From Oscillospiraceae bacterium (lineage in GTDB: Bacteria > Bacillota > Clostridia > Oscillospirales > Oscillospiraceae): a stretch of DNA of 46,765 nucleotides. The stretch spans positions 1 through 46,765 of the forward strand of contig SVLN01000008.1 of the NCBI GenBank assembly GCA_015067925.1. Reading direction: 5' to 3'. Below are positions 1-7,809 of the stretch, in pieces. Both the position numbers and the translations under genes were made by a program. The notes under the pieces were generated by a model, which was given only the letters and a program-made list of their open reading frames with translations, searched no databases and was not told the DNA's origin. Position 1 is the first letter of the stretch, and each line of letters starts with the position of its first letter.

Positions 1-944
1 ATTGCCGTAACAACGCCGGTAACCTTATCTCCATTATTTAAAGTTTTGAAGGACTGCTCCAGCAGCTGCTCAAAGCTTTCCTCCTGCACAGATTCGATTT
101 TGATTTCGTCGCTCATCTTGTTGTTTACCTCCTTAATTATCCACGGCGGAGTGGAAGCTCCGGCCGTGATTCCAACGGTACTCATGCCCTGGAAACGCGC
201 AGGATCCAGTTCATCGGCGTTGTCAACCAGGTAAACATACTGGCAGTTGTCCCGGCAGATGGCTGCCAGGCGCTTCGTGTTGGAACTGTCTGCATCACCG
301 ACGATGACCATTGCATCGCATTGTTTGGAAAGCGCAAGCGCTTCCTTCTGACGTTTTTCCGTTGCTCCACATATTGTATCAGAGATTTCGCAGTTTGTAC
401 ACTCTTTTTTTGCAACATCTTCGCATAATTTCCACAGATTTTGCGTGCTGGTGGTCTGACAAACCATGCACAATGGCGCTTTGGCCCGATTTTCGTCCTC
501 TTTGAGCCAGGAAATCAGCTCCTCGGCGGACTCCAGCACCACAGGATCCGAGCACCAGCCTGCGATGGCCTGCACCTCGGGATGGGCGCGGGTGCCGATA
601 ATCACCTGCTTGCGCTCCGGCTTGGATGCGACGATGTTATGTATTTTTTTGACAAAAGGACAGGTGGCATCGATAATCTGGATCCCCCTGGCCTCAATTT
701 TTTCATAGATCTCCCGGGACACGCCGTGGGAGCGGATAATCACCGCCGCGCCTTCCGGGATCTCATCTACGGAGGACACCGCTTCCACGCCCCGCGCCGC
801 CAGATCGGCGACCACGTGGCGGTTGTGGATAATGGGGCCCAGGGTCACGGCCCGCTGCCCTGTGCGGATGCACTCCTCCACCAGCTCCACAGCCCGACTC
901 ACGCCGAAACAGAAGCCGGCGGTTTTTGCCAAAATCGTCTTCAT
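1..944 (-). CDS. ispH: 4-hydroxy-3-methylbut-2-enyl diphosphate reductase with C-terminal S1 extension (3' end beyond window)
   Basis: Last enzyme of the MEP isoprenoid pathway; it reduces HMBPP to IPP and DMAPP with a [4Fe-4S] cluster. The 314 codons visible start at ATG 944. The three cluster cysteines are Cys12 (in GFCFGV), Cys95 (in DATCPFV) and Cys192 (in TICGATEKRQ); the GPIIHN histidine (His40) and the SSNT substrate loop near residue 220 are also present. IspH proper ends near residue 275 with PPWIIKEV. The frame then runs on without a stop through an acidic linker into GDKVTGVV, the usual opening of an S1 RNA-binding repeat, so this is the IspH-S1 fusion common in Clostridia. The start overlaps the plsC stop by 4 nt (ATGA), which suggests translational coupling. 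The gene leaves the window at base 1, so the number of S1 repeats is unknown. Confidence 0.96.
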   Translation of the reverse strand, partial: MKTILAKTAGFCFGVSRAVELVEECIRTGQRAVTLGPIIHNRHVVADLAARGVEAVSSVDEIPEGAAVIIRSHGVSREIYEKIEARGIQIIDATCPFVKKIHNIVASKPERKQVIIGTRAHPEVQAIAGWCSDPVVLESAEELISWLKEDENRAKAPLCMVCQTTSTQNLWKLCEDVAKKECTNCEISDTICGATEKRQKEALALSKQCDAMVIVGDADSSNTKRLAAICRDNCQYVYLVDNADELDPARFQGMSTVGITAGASTPPWIIKEVNNKMSDEIKIESVQEESFEQLLEQSFKTLNNGDKVTGVVTA

Positions 945-1531
945 TGTTCCTCCATGGCGTAAATCTCACCCATCAGGTGATCCGTCGCCAGCTGTAATTC
1001 CTGCTGAGTGATGCGCGCGCCTTGCTTTTCCACAAAGAAGGGCTTGCCGATGACCAGCTTCAGAGGGCAGAAAAACTTCTTGTTTCGGGTCAGGAACACC
1101 GGTAGCAGAGGCACTCCCGCGCGGTTGGCCAAAAGGGCGGCGCCGGTTTTTGCATCCACAACCTTTCTGGGACGCACCCGAGTACCCTCGGGAAAGACCA
1201 GCAGGTTATTGCCATCCTTGAGTGCTTTAAGGGCCTGCTTCACCGCATTCAGATCCGCATTGCCGCGGTCCACACTGATGGCACCCAAAAAGCGCAGCAG
1301 CGCACCCAGCAGCGGCACCTGCATCACTTCTTTCTTCGCCATACAGGCGGGCATGTGCTCCGGCCACAGGCCGAGAATCACCCAGATGGGATCGGACAGG
1401 TTGGAATGATTGCAGCAGATCACCGCAGGGCCTTCCGGGATGTTCTCCCGTCCGCTGACGCGGAACACCGGATGGGCAAAGAACATCGCGATGCGAACCA
1501 GAACCCGGGCGATGCGATAGAACGTGTTCAT
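941..1531 (-). CDS. plsC: 1-acyl-sn-glycerol-3-phosphate acyltransferase
   Basis: Acylates lysophosphatidic acid to phosphatidic acid in membrane phospholipid synthesis. The 196-residue protein has the PlsC/LPLAT signature: NHSNLSDP (His42 and Asp47, the HX4D catalytic pair) and FPEGTR at 113-118 (acceptor binding). A hydrophobic N-terminus (residues 5-22) fits a membrane-associated enzyme. It overlaps cmk upstream and ispH downstream by 4 nt each (ATGA junctions), so the cmk-plsC-ispH order found in many Clostridia is preserved as one translationally coupled unit. The length is normal for the short bacterial class. The family assignment is firm; the exact acyl donor (acyl-ACP or acyl-phosphate) cannot be read from sequence. 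Confidence 0.95.
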   Translation of the reverse strand: MNTFYRIARVLVRIAMFFAHPVFRVSGRENIPEGPAVICCNHSNLSDPIWVILGLWPEHMPACMAKKEVMQVPLLGALLRFLGAISVDRGNADLNAVKQALKALKDGNNLLVFPEGTRVRPRKVVDAKTGAALLANRAGVPLLPVFLTRNKKFFCPLKLVIGKPFFVEKQGARITQQELQLATDHLMGEIYAMEEQ

Positions 1532-2205
1532 TTCAGCTTCTCCTGCACGATGCGCTGGATTTCCGCCACAGCCTCGTCAACACCCAGTTCGGACGTATCC
1601 ACCAGCACCGCGTCGTGGGCCTGCTTCAAGGGCGCGATCTTGCGGGTGGAGTCCTGCTCGTCACGCTGGCGAATGTCCGAGAGAACCTGCTCCATGGTCA
1701 GCTTGGGATGTTTGGGGGAAAGCTCCAAAAAGCGGCGTCTGGCGCGCTCTTCGGCAGAGGCAGTCAGGAAGATCTTCACTTCCGCATCCGGCAGCACCAC
1801 CGTGCCGATGTCGCGGCCGTCCATGACCACATTGTGCTCCTTGGCGATCTGACGCTGCATATCCAGAAGATACTCGCGCACCACCGGCAGAGCAGAGATC
1901 TTGGAGGCGTAGTCGGACATCTCGGGCGTGCGCAGTTCGCCGGTGACGTCCTCACCGTTTAAGTACATGCGCTGCTCGCCTTCCTGCGTATACTTCACTT
2001 CGATGTACGCATCCCCTAAAAGACGGGTGATGCCGTCCTTATCCTTGGGGCCGATGCCCAGCATGGCAAAGTGAACGCCCAGGGTGCGATAGATCGCGCC
2101 GGTATCCACATAATAGCAGCCCAGCGTTTTTGCAACCGCTTTGGCCACGGTGCTCTTGCCGGCACCGGCCGGGCCATCAATGGCAATGGCATAATGTTTG
2201 TTCAT
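1528..2205 (-). CDS. cmk: Cytidylate kinase
   Basis: Phosphorylates CMP and dCMP with ATP in pyrimidine salvage and in recycling of CMP from phospholipid synthesis, which fits its place beside plsC. At 225 residues it has the usual length. The P-loop GPAGAGKS lies at 11-18. The NMP-binding insert follows with PEMSDYASKISALP, and DGRDIGTVVLPDA is the diagnostic cytidylate-kinase segment; an Arg-rich lid (EERARRRFLE) completes the fold. The start ATG 2205 overlaps the stop of the HI0933-family gene (ATGA) and its own stop overlaps plsC in the same way. Confidence 0.97.
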   Translation of the reverse strand: MNKHYAIAIDGPAGAGKSTVAKAVAKTLGCYYVDTGAIYRTLGVHFAMLGIGPKDKDGITRLLGDAYIEVKYTQEGEQRMYLNGEDVTGELRTPEMSDYASKISALPVVREYLLDMQRQIAKEHNVVMDGRDIGTVVLPDAEVKIFLTASAEERARRRFLELSPKHPKLTMEQVLSDIRQRDEQDSTRKIAPLKQAHDAVLVDTSELGVDEAVAEIQRIVQEKLK

Positions 2206-3467
2206 TCTGACTCCTCCCCTGCTTCCGCTGCCGCACGGCCTGCCAGAGCGCCCGTTGCCCAGGCGATCTGCAGATTAAAGCCGCCGGTGTAGCCGTCGCA
2301 GTCAATGATTTCGCCCGCAAAATAAAGCCCCGGGCAGAGCTTGGATTCCATGGTTCTGGGGTTGATCTCCTTGGTCGAAACACCGCCGGAGGTTACAATT
2401 GCCTCCGCAACAGGACGCTTTCCCGCGATTCTAATGCAAAAACGTTTTGTGTTTTCCAGAAGCGCTCTGCGCTGCTGCCGCGTCAGGGAGTTGACCTTGG
2501 TATCCGGATCGATTCCGCACACCTGCACCATCACGGGGATCAGCGCCGAGGGATACAGATCCGTCAGGGCGTTGAGGATCGTGCGGTTCTGGTACATGGA
2601 AAAGTCTCGCAGCATTCTCGCGTCCAAGGCCTGCTCGTCCAAAGCAGGCTTCAGGTCGATCTCAATACGGTACTCTTCCCCTTCTTTCATATGGGCGCTG
2701 GCGCTTAAAATCGTGGGCCCAGAGACGCCAAAGTGGGTAAAGAGCATCTCTCCGAAATCTTCGTAAACGGCTTTGCCCTTCTTCTCATCCACCAGGCGCA
2801 CCGCCACATTGCGCAGAGACAGGCCCTGCATCTGGCGGCACAGGCCGCCATCCTCTTCCAGGGGCACCAGGGAGCCCACGGGATCGATAATGGTGTGTCC
2901 CACCTGCTGGGCCATTTCATAGCCATCGCCGGTGGAGCCGGTGAGCGGATAGGAAAGACCGCCTGTGGCAACGATCACGCGACCGGCTTCGAATTTCTGC
3001 CCGTCTTCCGTCTCCACGCCGCAGACTGCGCCGTCTTTGAGCAGAAGCTTTTTTGCTCTCGCCGTTTCGACATGCACGCCCGCGCGGTGCATTCCGGTTT
3101 TCAGGGCGCCCACGATATCGCCGGCCTTGTCGGAAACCGGGAACACACGCTTGCCACGCTCAACCTTCAGGGGAACGCCGCACGCCTCAAAGAAATCCAT
3201 GACCTTATAAGGCGACATGGCGTACATGGCAGAGTTCAGAAAACGCCCGTTGCGGGGAATATTTTTCAGAACTTCCTGTTCTGTCGATTCATTGGTCACG
3301 TTACAGCGGCCCTTGCCTGTGATGGCCAACTTTCTGCCCACCCGGGGTCCGCGTTCCAACACCGTGACCTTCGCACCGGCTTTGGCAGCGTGAATGGCAG
3401 CAAACATGCCCGCAGCTCCCGCACCAACAATCAATACATCAGTTTTCAACTTTTTCGTAGACCTCAT
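2202..3467 (-). CDS. HI0933/BaiN-like FAD-dependent oxidoreductase
   Basis: A flavoprotein of the HI0933 (YhiN/BaiN) family. A Rossmann dinucleotide-binding site opens the protein (DVLIVGAGAAGMFAAIHA). GRKLAITGKGRCNVTN, the family hallmark, follows at about residues 45-65. GGLSYPLTGSTGDGY lies mid-protein, and the C-terminal FAD motif GLYFAGEIIDCDGYTGGFN closes the fold. The physiological substrate of most members is unknown; BaiN was described in bile-acid 7-dehydroxylation, but that cannot be inferred here. ATG 3467 (421 aa) is my start; it overlaps the rpiR stop by 29 nt. The frame is open to 3509, and a TTG codon at about 3449, nearer the Rossmann motif, is another option. It lies between the RpiR regulator and cmk in one transcription direction. 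Confidence 0.9.
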   Translation of the reverse strand: MRSTKKLKTDVLIVGAGAAGMFAAIHAAKAGAKVTVLERGPRVGRKLAITGKGRCNVTNESTEQEVLKNIPRNGRFLNSAMYAMSPYKVMDFFEACGVPLKVERGKRVFPVSDKAGDIVGALKTGMHRAGVHVETARAKKLLLKDGAVCGVETEDGQKFEAGRVIVATGGLSYPLTGSTGDGYEMAQQVGHTIIDPVGSLVPLEEDGGLCRQMQGLSLRNVAVRLVDEKKGKAVYEDFGEMLFTHFGVSGPTILSASAHMKEGEEYRIEIDLKPALDEQALDARMLRDFSMYQNRTILNALTDLYPSALIPVMVQVCGIDPDTKVNSLTRQQRRALLENTKRFCIRIAGKRPVAEAIVTSGGVSTKEINPRTMESKLCPGLYFAGEIIDCDGYTGGFNLQIAWATGALAGRAAAEAGEESE

Positions 3468-4302
3468 ATTCGTCCCAGATCCGCTCCAGTTCGGAGAAGG
3501 TATGGGCAAGTTCCTGATCCTTGCGGCGGCTGATGGCCACGATAAGGGCGTTGATCAGACTCAAGGGCGCCACCAGGGAGTCCACCAGAGAAATCATATC
3601 GCTCTCGGCTGCCAGCACCAGATCCGCATTCTCTGCAATGGGAGACTGCATGGTGTCGGTCAGGGCTATGACCGTGGCACCGGAATCGTGGCAGAAACGC
3701 ATGGCTTTGACCGTACGGCTGGAATAGCGGGGGAAGCTGATACCCAGCACCACATCACCGGGGGCCACCTTGACCACCTGTTCAAACATCTCCGAAACGG
3801 AGGTGGTATGTACCAGACGGACGTTATCGAACATCAGATTCATGTAAAAGCCCAAAAAGCTCGCCAGGGCTGCAGAAGAGCGCACGCCCAGAATATAGAT
3901 CTTGTTGGCGCCCATAATCAGATCCACCGCCTTGTCAAAGGTGGCGCGGTCGATCTTCTCCAAGGTGGAGCGAATCTTGTCAATGTCCGAGTGCAGTACC
4001 GTGGAGAGCACATCGTTCTGACCGAAGCGGTCGTTTGCCACCTCGATGCGCTGCACAGAAGTCAGCTTGTTGCGGATCATCTCCTGCAGGGCACGCTGCA
4101 TCTCGGGATAGCCCTCATAACCCAACTCCACCGCAAAGCGGACAACGGTGGACTCGCTGACCTGCACGGTTTTGCCCAGTTTGCTTGCAGTCATAAAAGC
4201 GGCCTTATCGTAGTATTCGAGAATGTAATTGGCAATCAGCTTCTGTCCTTTGGACAGAGAGCTCATACTGTTTTGGATGTTGCTCAGGATATCACTCGGC
4301 AT
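3439..4302 (-). CDS. MurR/RpiR-family transcriptional regulator (HTH plus SIS domain)
   Basis: A 287-residue regulator with the two-domain RpiR layout. An N-terminal winged HTH spans about 1-77 (SKGQKLIANYILEYYDKAAFMTASKLG, then VSESTVVRFAVELGYEGY as recognition region). A SIS sugar-phosphate-binding domain spans about 110-260 (IYILGVRSSAALASFLGFY, later VVLGISFPRYSSRTVKAM). Such proteins sense phosphosugars, often of amino-sugar or cell-wall origin; the ligand here is unknown. The ATG is preceded by GGAGG at a 9-nt spacing. The gene has its own promoter (4355-4383) inside a hairpin and heads the flavoprotein-cmk-plsC-ispH run, so it may control that run, itself, or distant genes. Confidence 0.93.
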   Translation of the reverse strand: MPSDILSNIQNSMSSLSKGQKLIANYILEYYDKAAFMTASKLGKTVQVSESTVVRFAVELGYEGYPEMQRALQEMIRNKLTSVQRIEVANDRFGQNDVLSTVLHSDIDKIRSTLEKIDRATFDKAVDLIMGANKIYILGVRSSAALASFLGFYMNLMFDNVRLVHTTSVSEMFEQVVKVAPGDVVLGISFPRYSSRTVKAMRFCHDSGATVIALTDTMQSPIAENADLVLAAESDMISLVDSLVAPLSLINALIVAISRRKDQELAHTFSELERIWDEYEVYEKVEN

Positions 4303-4319
4303 CGGTTCGTTCCTCCAAT

Positions 4320-4373
4320 AAAAAACATACGGCGCAAGGACTCATACAACTTTCATTGTAAATCCTCGCGCCG
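4320..4373 (-). terminator. Terminator-like hairpin overlapping the rpiR promoter
   Basis: Read on the minus strand, 4373-4330 folds into a long stem: a 13-bp outer arm starting CGGCGCGAGGATT pairs with AGTCCTTGCGCCG (two G-U pairs), and an inner TACAAT/GTTGTA arm closes a GAAA loop. TATG and six U follow (4325-4320). It lies just after the rluB stop and before rpiR, so it probably ends the upstream operon. Its 5' arm coincides with the rpiR promoter. Confidence 0.75.
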
Positions 4374-4383
4374 CATTTTGCAA
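4355..4383 (-). promoter_or_regulatory. Sigma-A promoter of rpiR
   Basis: TTGCAA (4383-4378), a 17-bp spacer, then TACAAT (4360-4355) on the minus strand. The predicted transcription start near 4348 lies inside the hairpin, so rpiR mRNA would lack the 5' arm. Confidence 0.7.
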
Positions 4384-4413
4384 GTTATTTATGCATCACT
4401 TGCGTCTTATTTC

Positions 4414-5127
4414 TTATTTGTGGAACTCTTGCAGTATTTTGATCTCTTCTTCTGTCAGCCAGCGCCACTGGCCCAAGGGAAGGTTCCCCAGCTTCACACC
4501 ATTTTCCTCTACCCTTTGCAGTTTTTTTACCCGGATTCCAACAGTTTCACACATTTTTCGAATCTGACGGTTGCGGCCTTCGTGAATGGTGATCTGCAGC
4601 TGGGCCTCCTCGCCATGATGCATGATATTCTTCACCTTGGCAGGGCGAATCCGGTAGCCGTCAATCACCATACTCTGTGCCAGACGCTCCTCAGCGCCCT
4701 CATAATAACCCGTAACCGTGACAAGATAGGTCTTGTTGGCCTCCGCAGCAGGATGCATCAAACGATTTGCCAGTTCACCGTCGTTGGTGAACAGCAGCAG
4801 GCCCTCCGAATCCATGTCCAGGCGGCCCACAGGGTAAAGTCGCACGCCGCAATCGGCCACCAGGAGGCTGACATCCTTTCTGCCCTTTTCATCGTGCATA
4901 CTGGTCACGTAGCCACGAGGCTTATTGAGCATCAAGTAGCGCTTTTCCGGCTTTTTCTGCAGGGGCTTTCCGTCCAGCAGAATCACATCCTGCTCCGGGT
5001 CGGCACTCTCCCCCACCCGGGCAACGAAGCCGTTGACCGTCACGCGTCCGGCTTCCATGATGCGCTCGGCTTCCCTTCTGGAAGCAAGGCCATATTCAGA
5101 AAGGATTTTTTGAAGCCTCTGCACCAT
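4414..5127 (-). CDS. rluB: 23S rRNA pseudouridine synthase (RluB/RsuA family)
   Basis: Converts a uridine in rRNA to pseudouridine. An S4 RNA-binding domain fills about residues 1-60 (RLQKILSEYGLASRREAERIMEAGRVTVNG). The catalytic domain carries YPVGRLDMDSEGLLLFTNDG, whose first Asp (in GRLD) is the family nucleophile. GRNRQIRKMCETVG near 200 is the second family motif. RluB (target in 23S rRNA) is preferred over RsuA because of the clostridial scpAB context, but the two are hard to separate by eye. ATG 5127 is chosen: AGAGG stands at good spacing, whereas the frame extension to 5136 would use GTG. It is the last gene of the M50-scpAB-dacB run. Confidence 0.93.
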   Translation of the reverse strand: MVQRLQKILSEYGLASRREAERIMEAGRVTVNGFVARVGESADPEQDVILLDGKPLQKKPEKRYLMLNKPRGYVTSMHDEKGRKDVSLLVADCGVRLYPVGRLDMDSEGLLLFTNDGELANRLMHPAAEANKTYLVTVTGYYEGAEERLAQSMVIDGYRIRPAKVKNIMHHGEEAQLQITIHEGRNRQIRKMCETVGIRVKKLQRVEENGVKLGNLPLGQWRWLTEEEIKILQEFHK

Positions 5128-5139
5128 GCTGCGCACCTC

Positions 5140-6159
5140 TTATTGGGCGGTCAGTTCGATTCGCCCGATCTCTTTTCCGTAAAGCCGCACAATCATCACG
5201 GATTGTTCCAGTTCTTCTTTTTCCCATGCCCCTTCCGGACACTTGAGCTGCATTTCCGGCGTTTCGCCGGGAAATAGCGGATAGGAAAAATCCGCTTCCG
5301 CCTTCAGCTCTGCCTGCTCACCGGTCAGCAGCGGCATCTGCACAAGGCTTTGTCCCATGCTCGCCAGCTGACGCAATTCAAACTGCGCAAAGCCAAAGTC
5401 CAACAGCGCCCCGTGATCGCTCCAATCGCTGGGGGCGTTAATGCTCACGCAGACAAGCCTGCGGCCGTTTCGCTCTGCCGCGCTGACGAGAATCCGCCCG
5501 GCAGCCTTGGTGTAGCCGGTTTTGATGCCTACAGCGCCCTCATAGCGCCAGAGCAGCTTGTTGTGATTGGTCAGGCTGCGCTCACCAAAGGCTATGCTTT
5601 TGGTGGAAGCAATGCGCCGAAGGGTCTCATTTTCCATGGCCGCAATGGCCAGGCAAGAGAGATCCCGGGCTGTGGAATAATGTTCCTCGGCGTCCAACCC
5701 ATGGGGATTGCAGAAATGGGAGCTGTTCATCCCAAGTTCTGCTGCTTTTTCATTCATCTTTTCGGCAAAAGCCTCGATTGACCCTGCACAATGCAGCGCC
5801 AGGGCTACGGCAGCATCATTGCCGGAGCGCAGCATCAGGCCGTAGAGCAGTTGCTCCACCGTGAGCCGTTCTCCTTCGCGCAGATACAGGGATGAGCCCT
5901 CAATTCCCACCGCTTCTTTGGGGATCTGCACCACCTGAGAAAGATCACAATCTTCGCAGACGATCAGCGCAGTCAAAATCTTGGTGGTGCTGGCAATCAA
6001 GCTGGTGGTGTCCGCATCGCGTTCAAAGAGCACCCGGCCGGAGGCTGCGTCCGTCAGGATCGCCTTCTGAGCGGAGATCCCGGGCGCAGCAGCCACCGCG
6101 TCAACAAGCGCAGCAAGCACAATTGCAGCGCATAAAACTCGAATCAAGAAACGTCTCAA
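5140..6159 (-). CDS. dacB: D-alanyl-D-alanine carboxypeptidase (S11 family, DacB/DacF-like)
   Basis: A serine peptidase that removes the terminal D-Ala from peptidoglycan stem peptides and so limits cross-linking, in spore formers often of the spore cortex. All three penicillin-binding motifs are present: STTK (Ser57/Lys60), SGN (112-114) and KTG (213-215, in GIKTGYTKAAGR). A signal peptide covers residues 1-25, ending AVAAAPG, so the enzyme is exported. The C-terminal region (about 250-339) fits the PBP5-C beta domain. The only usable start in frame is TTG 6159, because stops lie immediately upstream. Placement next to gerW favours a sporulation role, by inference. Confidence 0.93.
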   Translation of the reverse strand: MRRFLIRVLCAAIVLAALVDAVAAAPGISAQKAILTDAASGRVLFERDADTTSLIASTTKILTALIVCEDCDLSQVVQIPKEAVGIEGSSLYLREGERLTVEQLLYGLMLRSGNDAAVALALHCAGSIEAFAEKMNEKAAELGMNSSHFCNPHGLDAEEHYSTARDLSCLAIAAMENETLRRIASTKSIAFGERSLTNHNKLLWRYEGAVGIKTGYTKAAGRILVSAAERNGRRLVCVSINAPSDWSDHGALLDFGFAQFELRQLASMGQSLVQMPLLTGEQAELKAEADFSYPLFPGETPEMQLKCPEGAWEKEELEQSVMIVRLYGKEIGRIELTAQ

Positions 6160-6212
6160 ATTTCATCACCGGCCTTAGGTTTCCCCCGGGCCGGTGAAGA
6201 ACACGCGAAAGA

Positions 6213-6623
6213 TTATTCCATGACTTCCAGTTCGTCCTGTTCCTTCTTCTGCTTTTTCTCTTCCACAAACTTCTGCAGCTTGTCGATGAGATCCGGCAGC
6301 ATGTCCACAATACGATCCAAGGAATTGGAGGCAGGCTCTGCAATGGGCAGCACGCGCACGCCGCCCTCCTTGACAATCAGGAAGGCCACGGGGGTGATCT
6401 TTACGCTGCCGCCGGTGCCGCCGCCGAATGGATTCTGGCTGCCGGCGTTCTTGGTGGTGAAATCGGAACCGCCGCCGGCGTAGCCGAAGCTGATCTTGCT
6501 GACGGGGATAATGGTCACGCCATCAGGCGTGGTGATGGGATCGCCCACAACGGTATTGGCATCCACCAGAGTATGGACCTTGTCCATGGTGCTGCCAAGC
6601 ATATCAGAAAGAGGATGATTCAT
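6213..6623 (-). CDS. gerW: Sporulation protein GerW (YtfJ)
   Basis: A 136-residue protein of the GerW/YtfJ family, known in Bacillus as a spore protein needed for normal germination. It shows the family layout: an N-terminal stretch with VDANTVVGDPITTPDGVTIIPVSKIS, a glycine-rich centre (GYAGGGSDF and GGGTGGSVKITPVAFLIV) and a charged, Lys/Glu-rich coiled tail (VEEKKQKKEQDELE). The start overlaps the DUF2953 stop by 4 nt. Together with dacB it is the main evidence in this window for endospore formation. Confidence 0.94.
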   Translation of the reverse strand: MNHPLSDMLGSTMDKVHTLVDANTVVGDPITTPDGVTIIPVSKISFGYAGGGSDFTTKNAGSQNPFGGGTGGSVKITPVAFLIVKEGGVRVLPIAEPASNSLDRIVDMLPDLIDKLQKFVEEKKQKKEQDELEVME

Positions 6624-7216
6624 TTGTTTGCACCGCCTTTTCTTATTTTCAGGAATTGGATCAGGATCTTTCCGCCGACACTCACCACAATGGCGATGAT
6701 CTGCCAGACGAAGAGTCTTGCCTGAACATCGGTTTCAATGGAAAAACCCGTCTCTTCCGGATCAAAGATCGCTTGCATATCGCGTTTTTTGATGTGGAAG
6801 GTTCTTTCCAGGATCGGCGTGATTGCGCCGATGATGGCCCAGGCCTGTCCGTAGCGCACAGCGGCGTCGGCAGGATCCTCCGCGCCGTAGGTCACATGTA
6901 GCTTCACCTTGACCGCAATGCTGCGACAAAGCCGCCCCAGGGTGTTCAGTGCCGTCTGAGCCAAGGGAACATACTGCAGAATAGCGTCTGGTGTAAAGGA
7001 CTTCTTCTGCTGAGCCGGCTGTTGCTCCTTTGGTTGTTTGGTTGGTTTTTCGGTCTTTGGCTTTTTCTTCGGTTTTTCTTTGCTCGGATAGATTGCAAAG
7101 CGCAGCGGCCCTACCCGAAGATCTACCTGAGGTGACCCCAGATAGCGCGCGCAGCACTTCAGGGGAATCCAGGCCAGCAGCACCAGAATCGCCAGAACAA
7201 TCAACAGCGCCTTCAC
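6620..7216 (-). CDS. DUF2953 membrane protein
   Basis: Function unknown. The 198-residue protein begins with a transmembrane helix (residues 2-20). A Lys/Pro/Gln-rich linker follows (about 48-72, with repeated KPK and KQPK steps), then an amphipathic region and a hydrophobic helix near 165-190 (FVWQIIAIVVSVGGKILIQFLKI). This matches DUF2953 proteins, which sit next to gerW (ytfJ) in Bacillus (YtfI) and Clostridia. The 4-nt overlaps with scpB upstream and gerW downstream keep it in the same translational chain. A sporulation role is inferred from position only. Confidence 0.88.
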   Translation of the reverse strand: MKALLIVLAILVLLAWIPLKCCARYLGSPQVDLRVGPLRFAIYPSKEKPKKKPKTEKPTKQPKEQQPAQQKKSFTPDAILQYVPLAQTALNTLGRLCRSIAVKVKLHVTYGAEDPADAAVRYGQAWAIIGAITPILERTFHIKKRDMQAIFDPEETGFSIETDVQARLFVWQIIAIVVSVGGKILIQFLKIRKGGANK

Positions 7217-7809
7217 AGCTGCATCTCCATCTGGCCCTCCGGCGCTTCGGTCGGAAGTTCTTCCACGCTCTGCTGCTCGGGCAGCTGCACGGGATCTGCA
7301 AAGTTAATTTTCTTAATCTCCGGCAGCTCATCCAACGACTGCAGGCCAAAGGTGCGCAGGAAATCCGGCGTAGTTTTATAAAGAATGGGCCGGCCGGGCA
7401 CGTTGAGTCTGCCGCACTCTTCAATCAGTTTTTTGGTGAGCAGCGCGTTGACGGTATAGGAGCTGTCCACGCCGCGCAACTGTTCCACATAGGCACGGGT
7501 AGCAGGCTGATAATAAGCAATGATGGTCAGAGTCTCCAGCTGGGAAGCGGAGAGCTTGGGCGGCTTTCTGGTCTCCAAAGTGCGGGTGACCGCCTCCGCC
7601 ATCTCAGAAGAAGAGCACATCTGATAACTCTCATCCAGACGCAGCACACGGATACCGCGGCGGGCAAATGCCAGCTCATCGGAAAGGGCCTGGGCGGCGG
7701 CATGGATCTCACTCTCGTCGCGCTCTAAGGTCTGGGCCATGCGCGCGGCAGGCACCGGCTCACCGGCAGCAAAGAGAATCGCTTCAATCGTGTATTTCAG
7801 TTCGTCCAT
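7213..7809 (-). CDS. scpB: Segregation and condensation protein B
   Basis: A kleisin-associated winged-helix subunit that works with ScpA and Smc in chromosome compaction and partition. It has 198 residues. The N-terminus LKYTIEAILFAAGEPV and the strongly conserved LETLTIIAYYQPATRAYVEQLRGVDSSYTVNALLTKKLIEECGR region (written here only to locate it, about 95-140) are typical; RPILYKTTPDFLRTFGL follows, also diagnostic. The acidic/Gln-rich tail is variable in the family. The reading frame overlaps scpA by 13 nt and the next gene by 4 nt. Confidence 0.96.
   Translation of the reverse strand: MDELKYTIEAILFAAGEPVPAARMAQTLERDESEIHAAAQALSDELAFARRGIRVLRLDESYQMCSSSEMAEAVTRTLETRKPPKLSASQLETLTIIAYYQPATRAYVEQLRGVDSSYTVNALLTKKLIEECGRLNVPGRPILYKTTPDFLRTFGLQSLDELPEIKKINFADPVQLPEQQSVEELPTEAPEGQMEMQL

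Noticed and set aside
3394-5277. 627-codon plus-strand open frame opposite rpiR and rluB
   Set aside because: Antisense shadow; crosses the hairpin promoter and three real genes; composition typical of mirrored GC-rich coding DNA.
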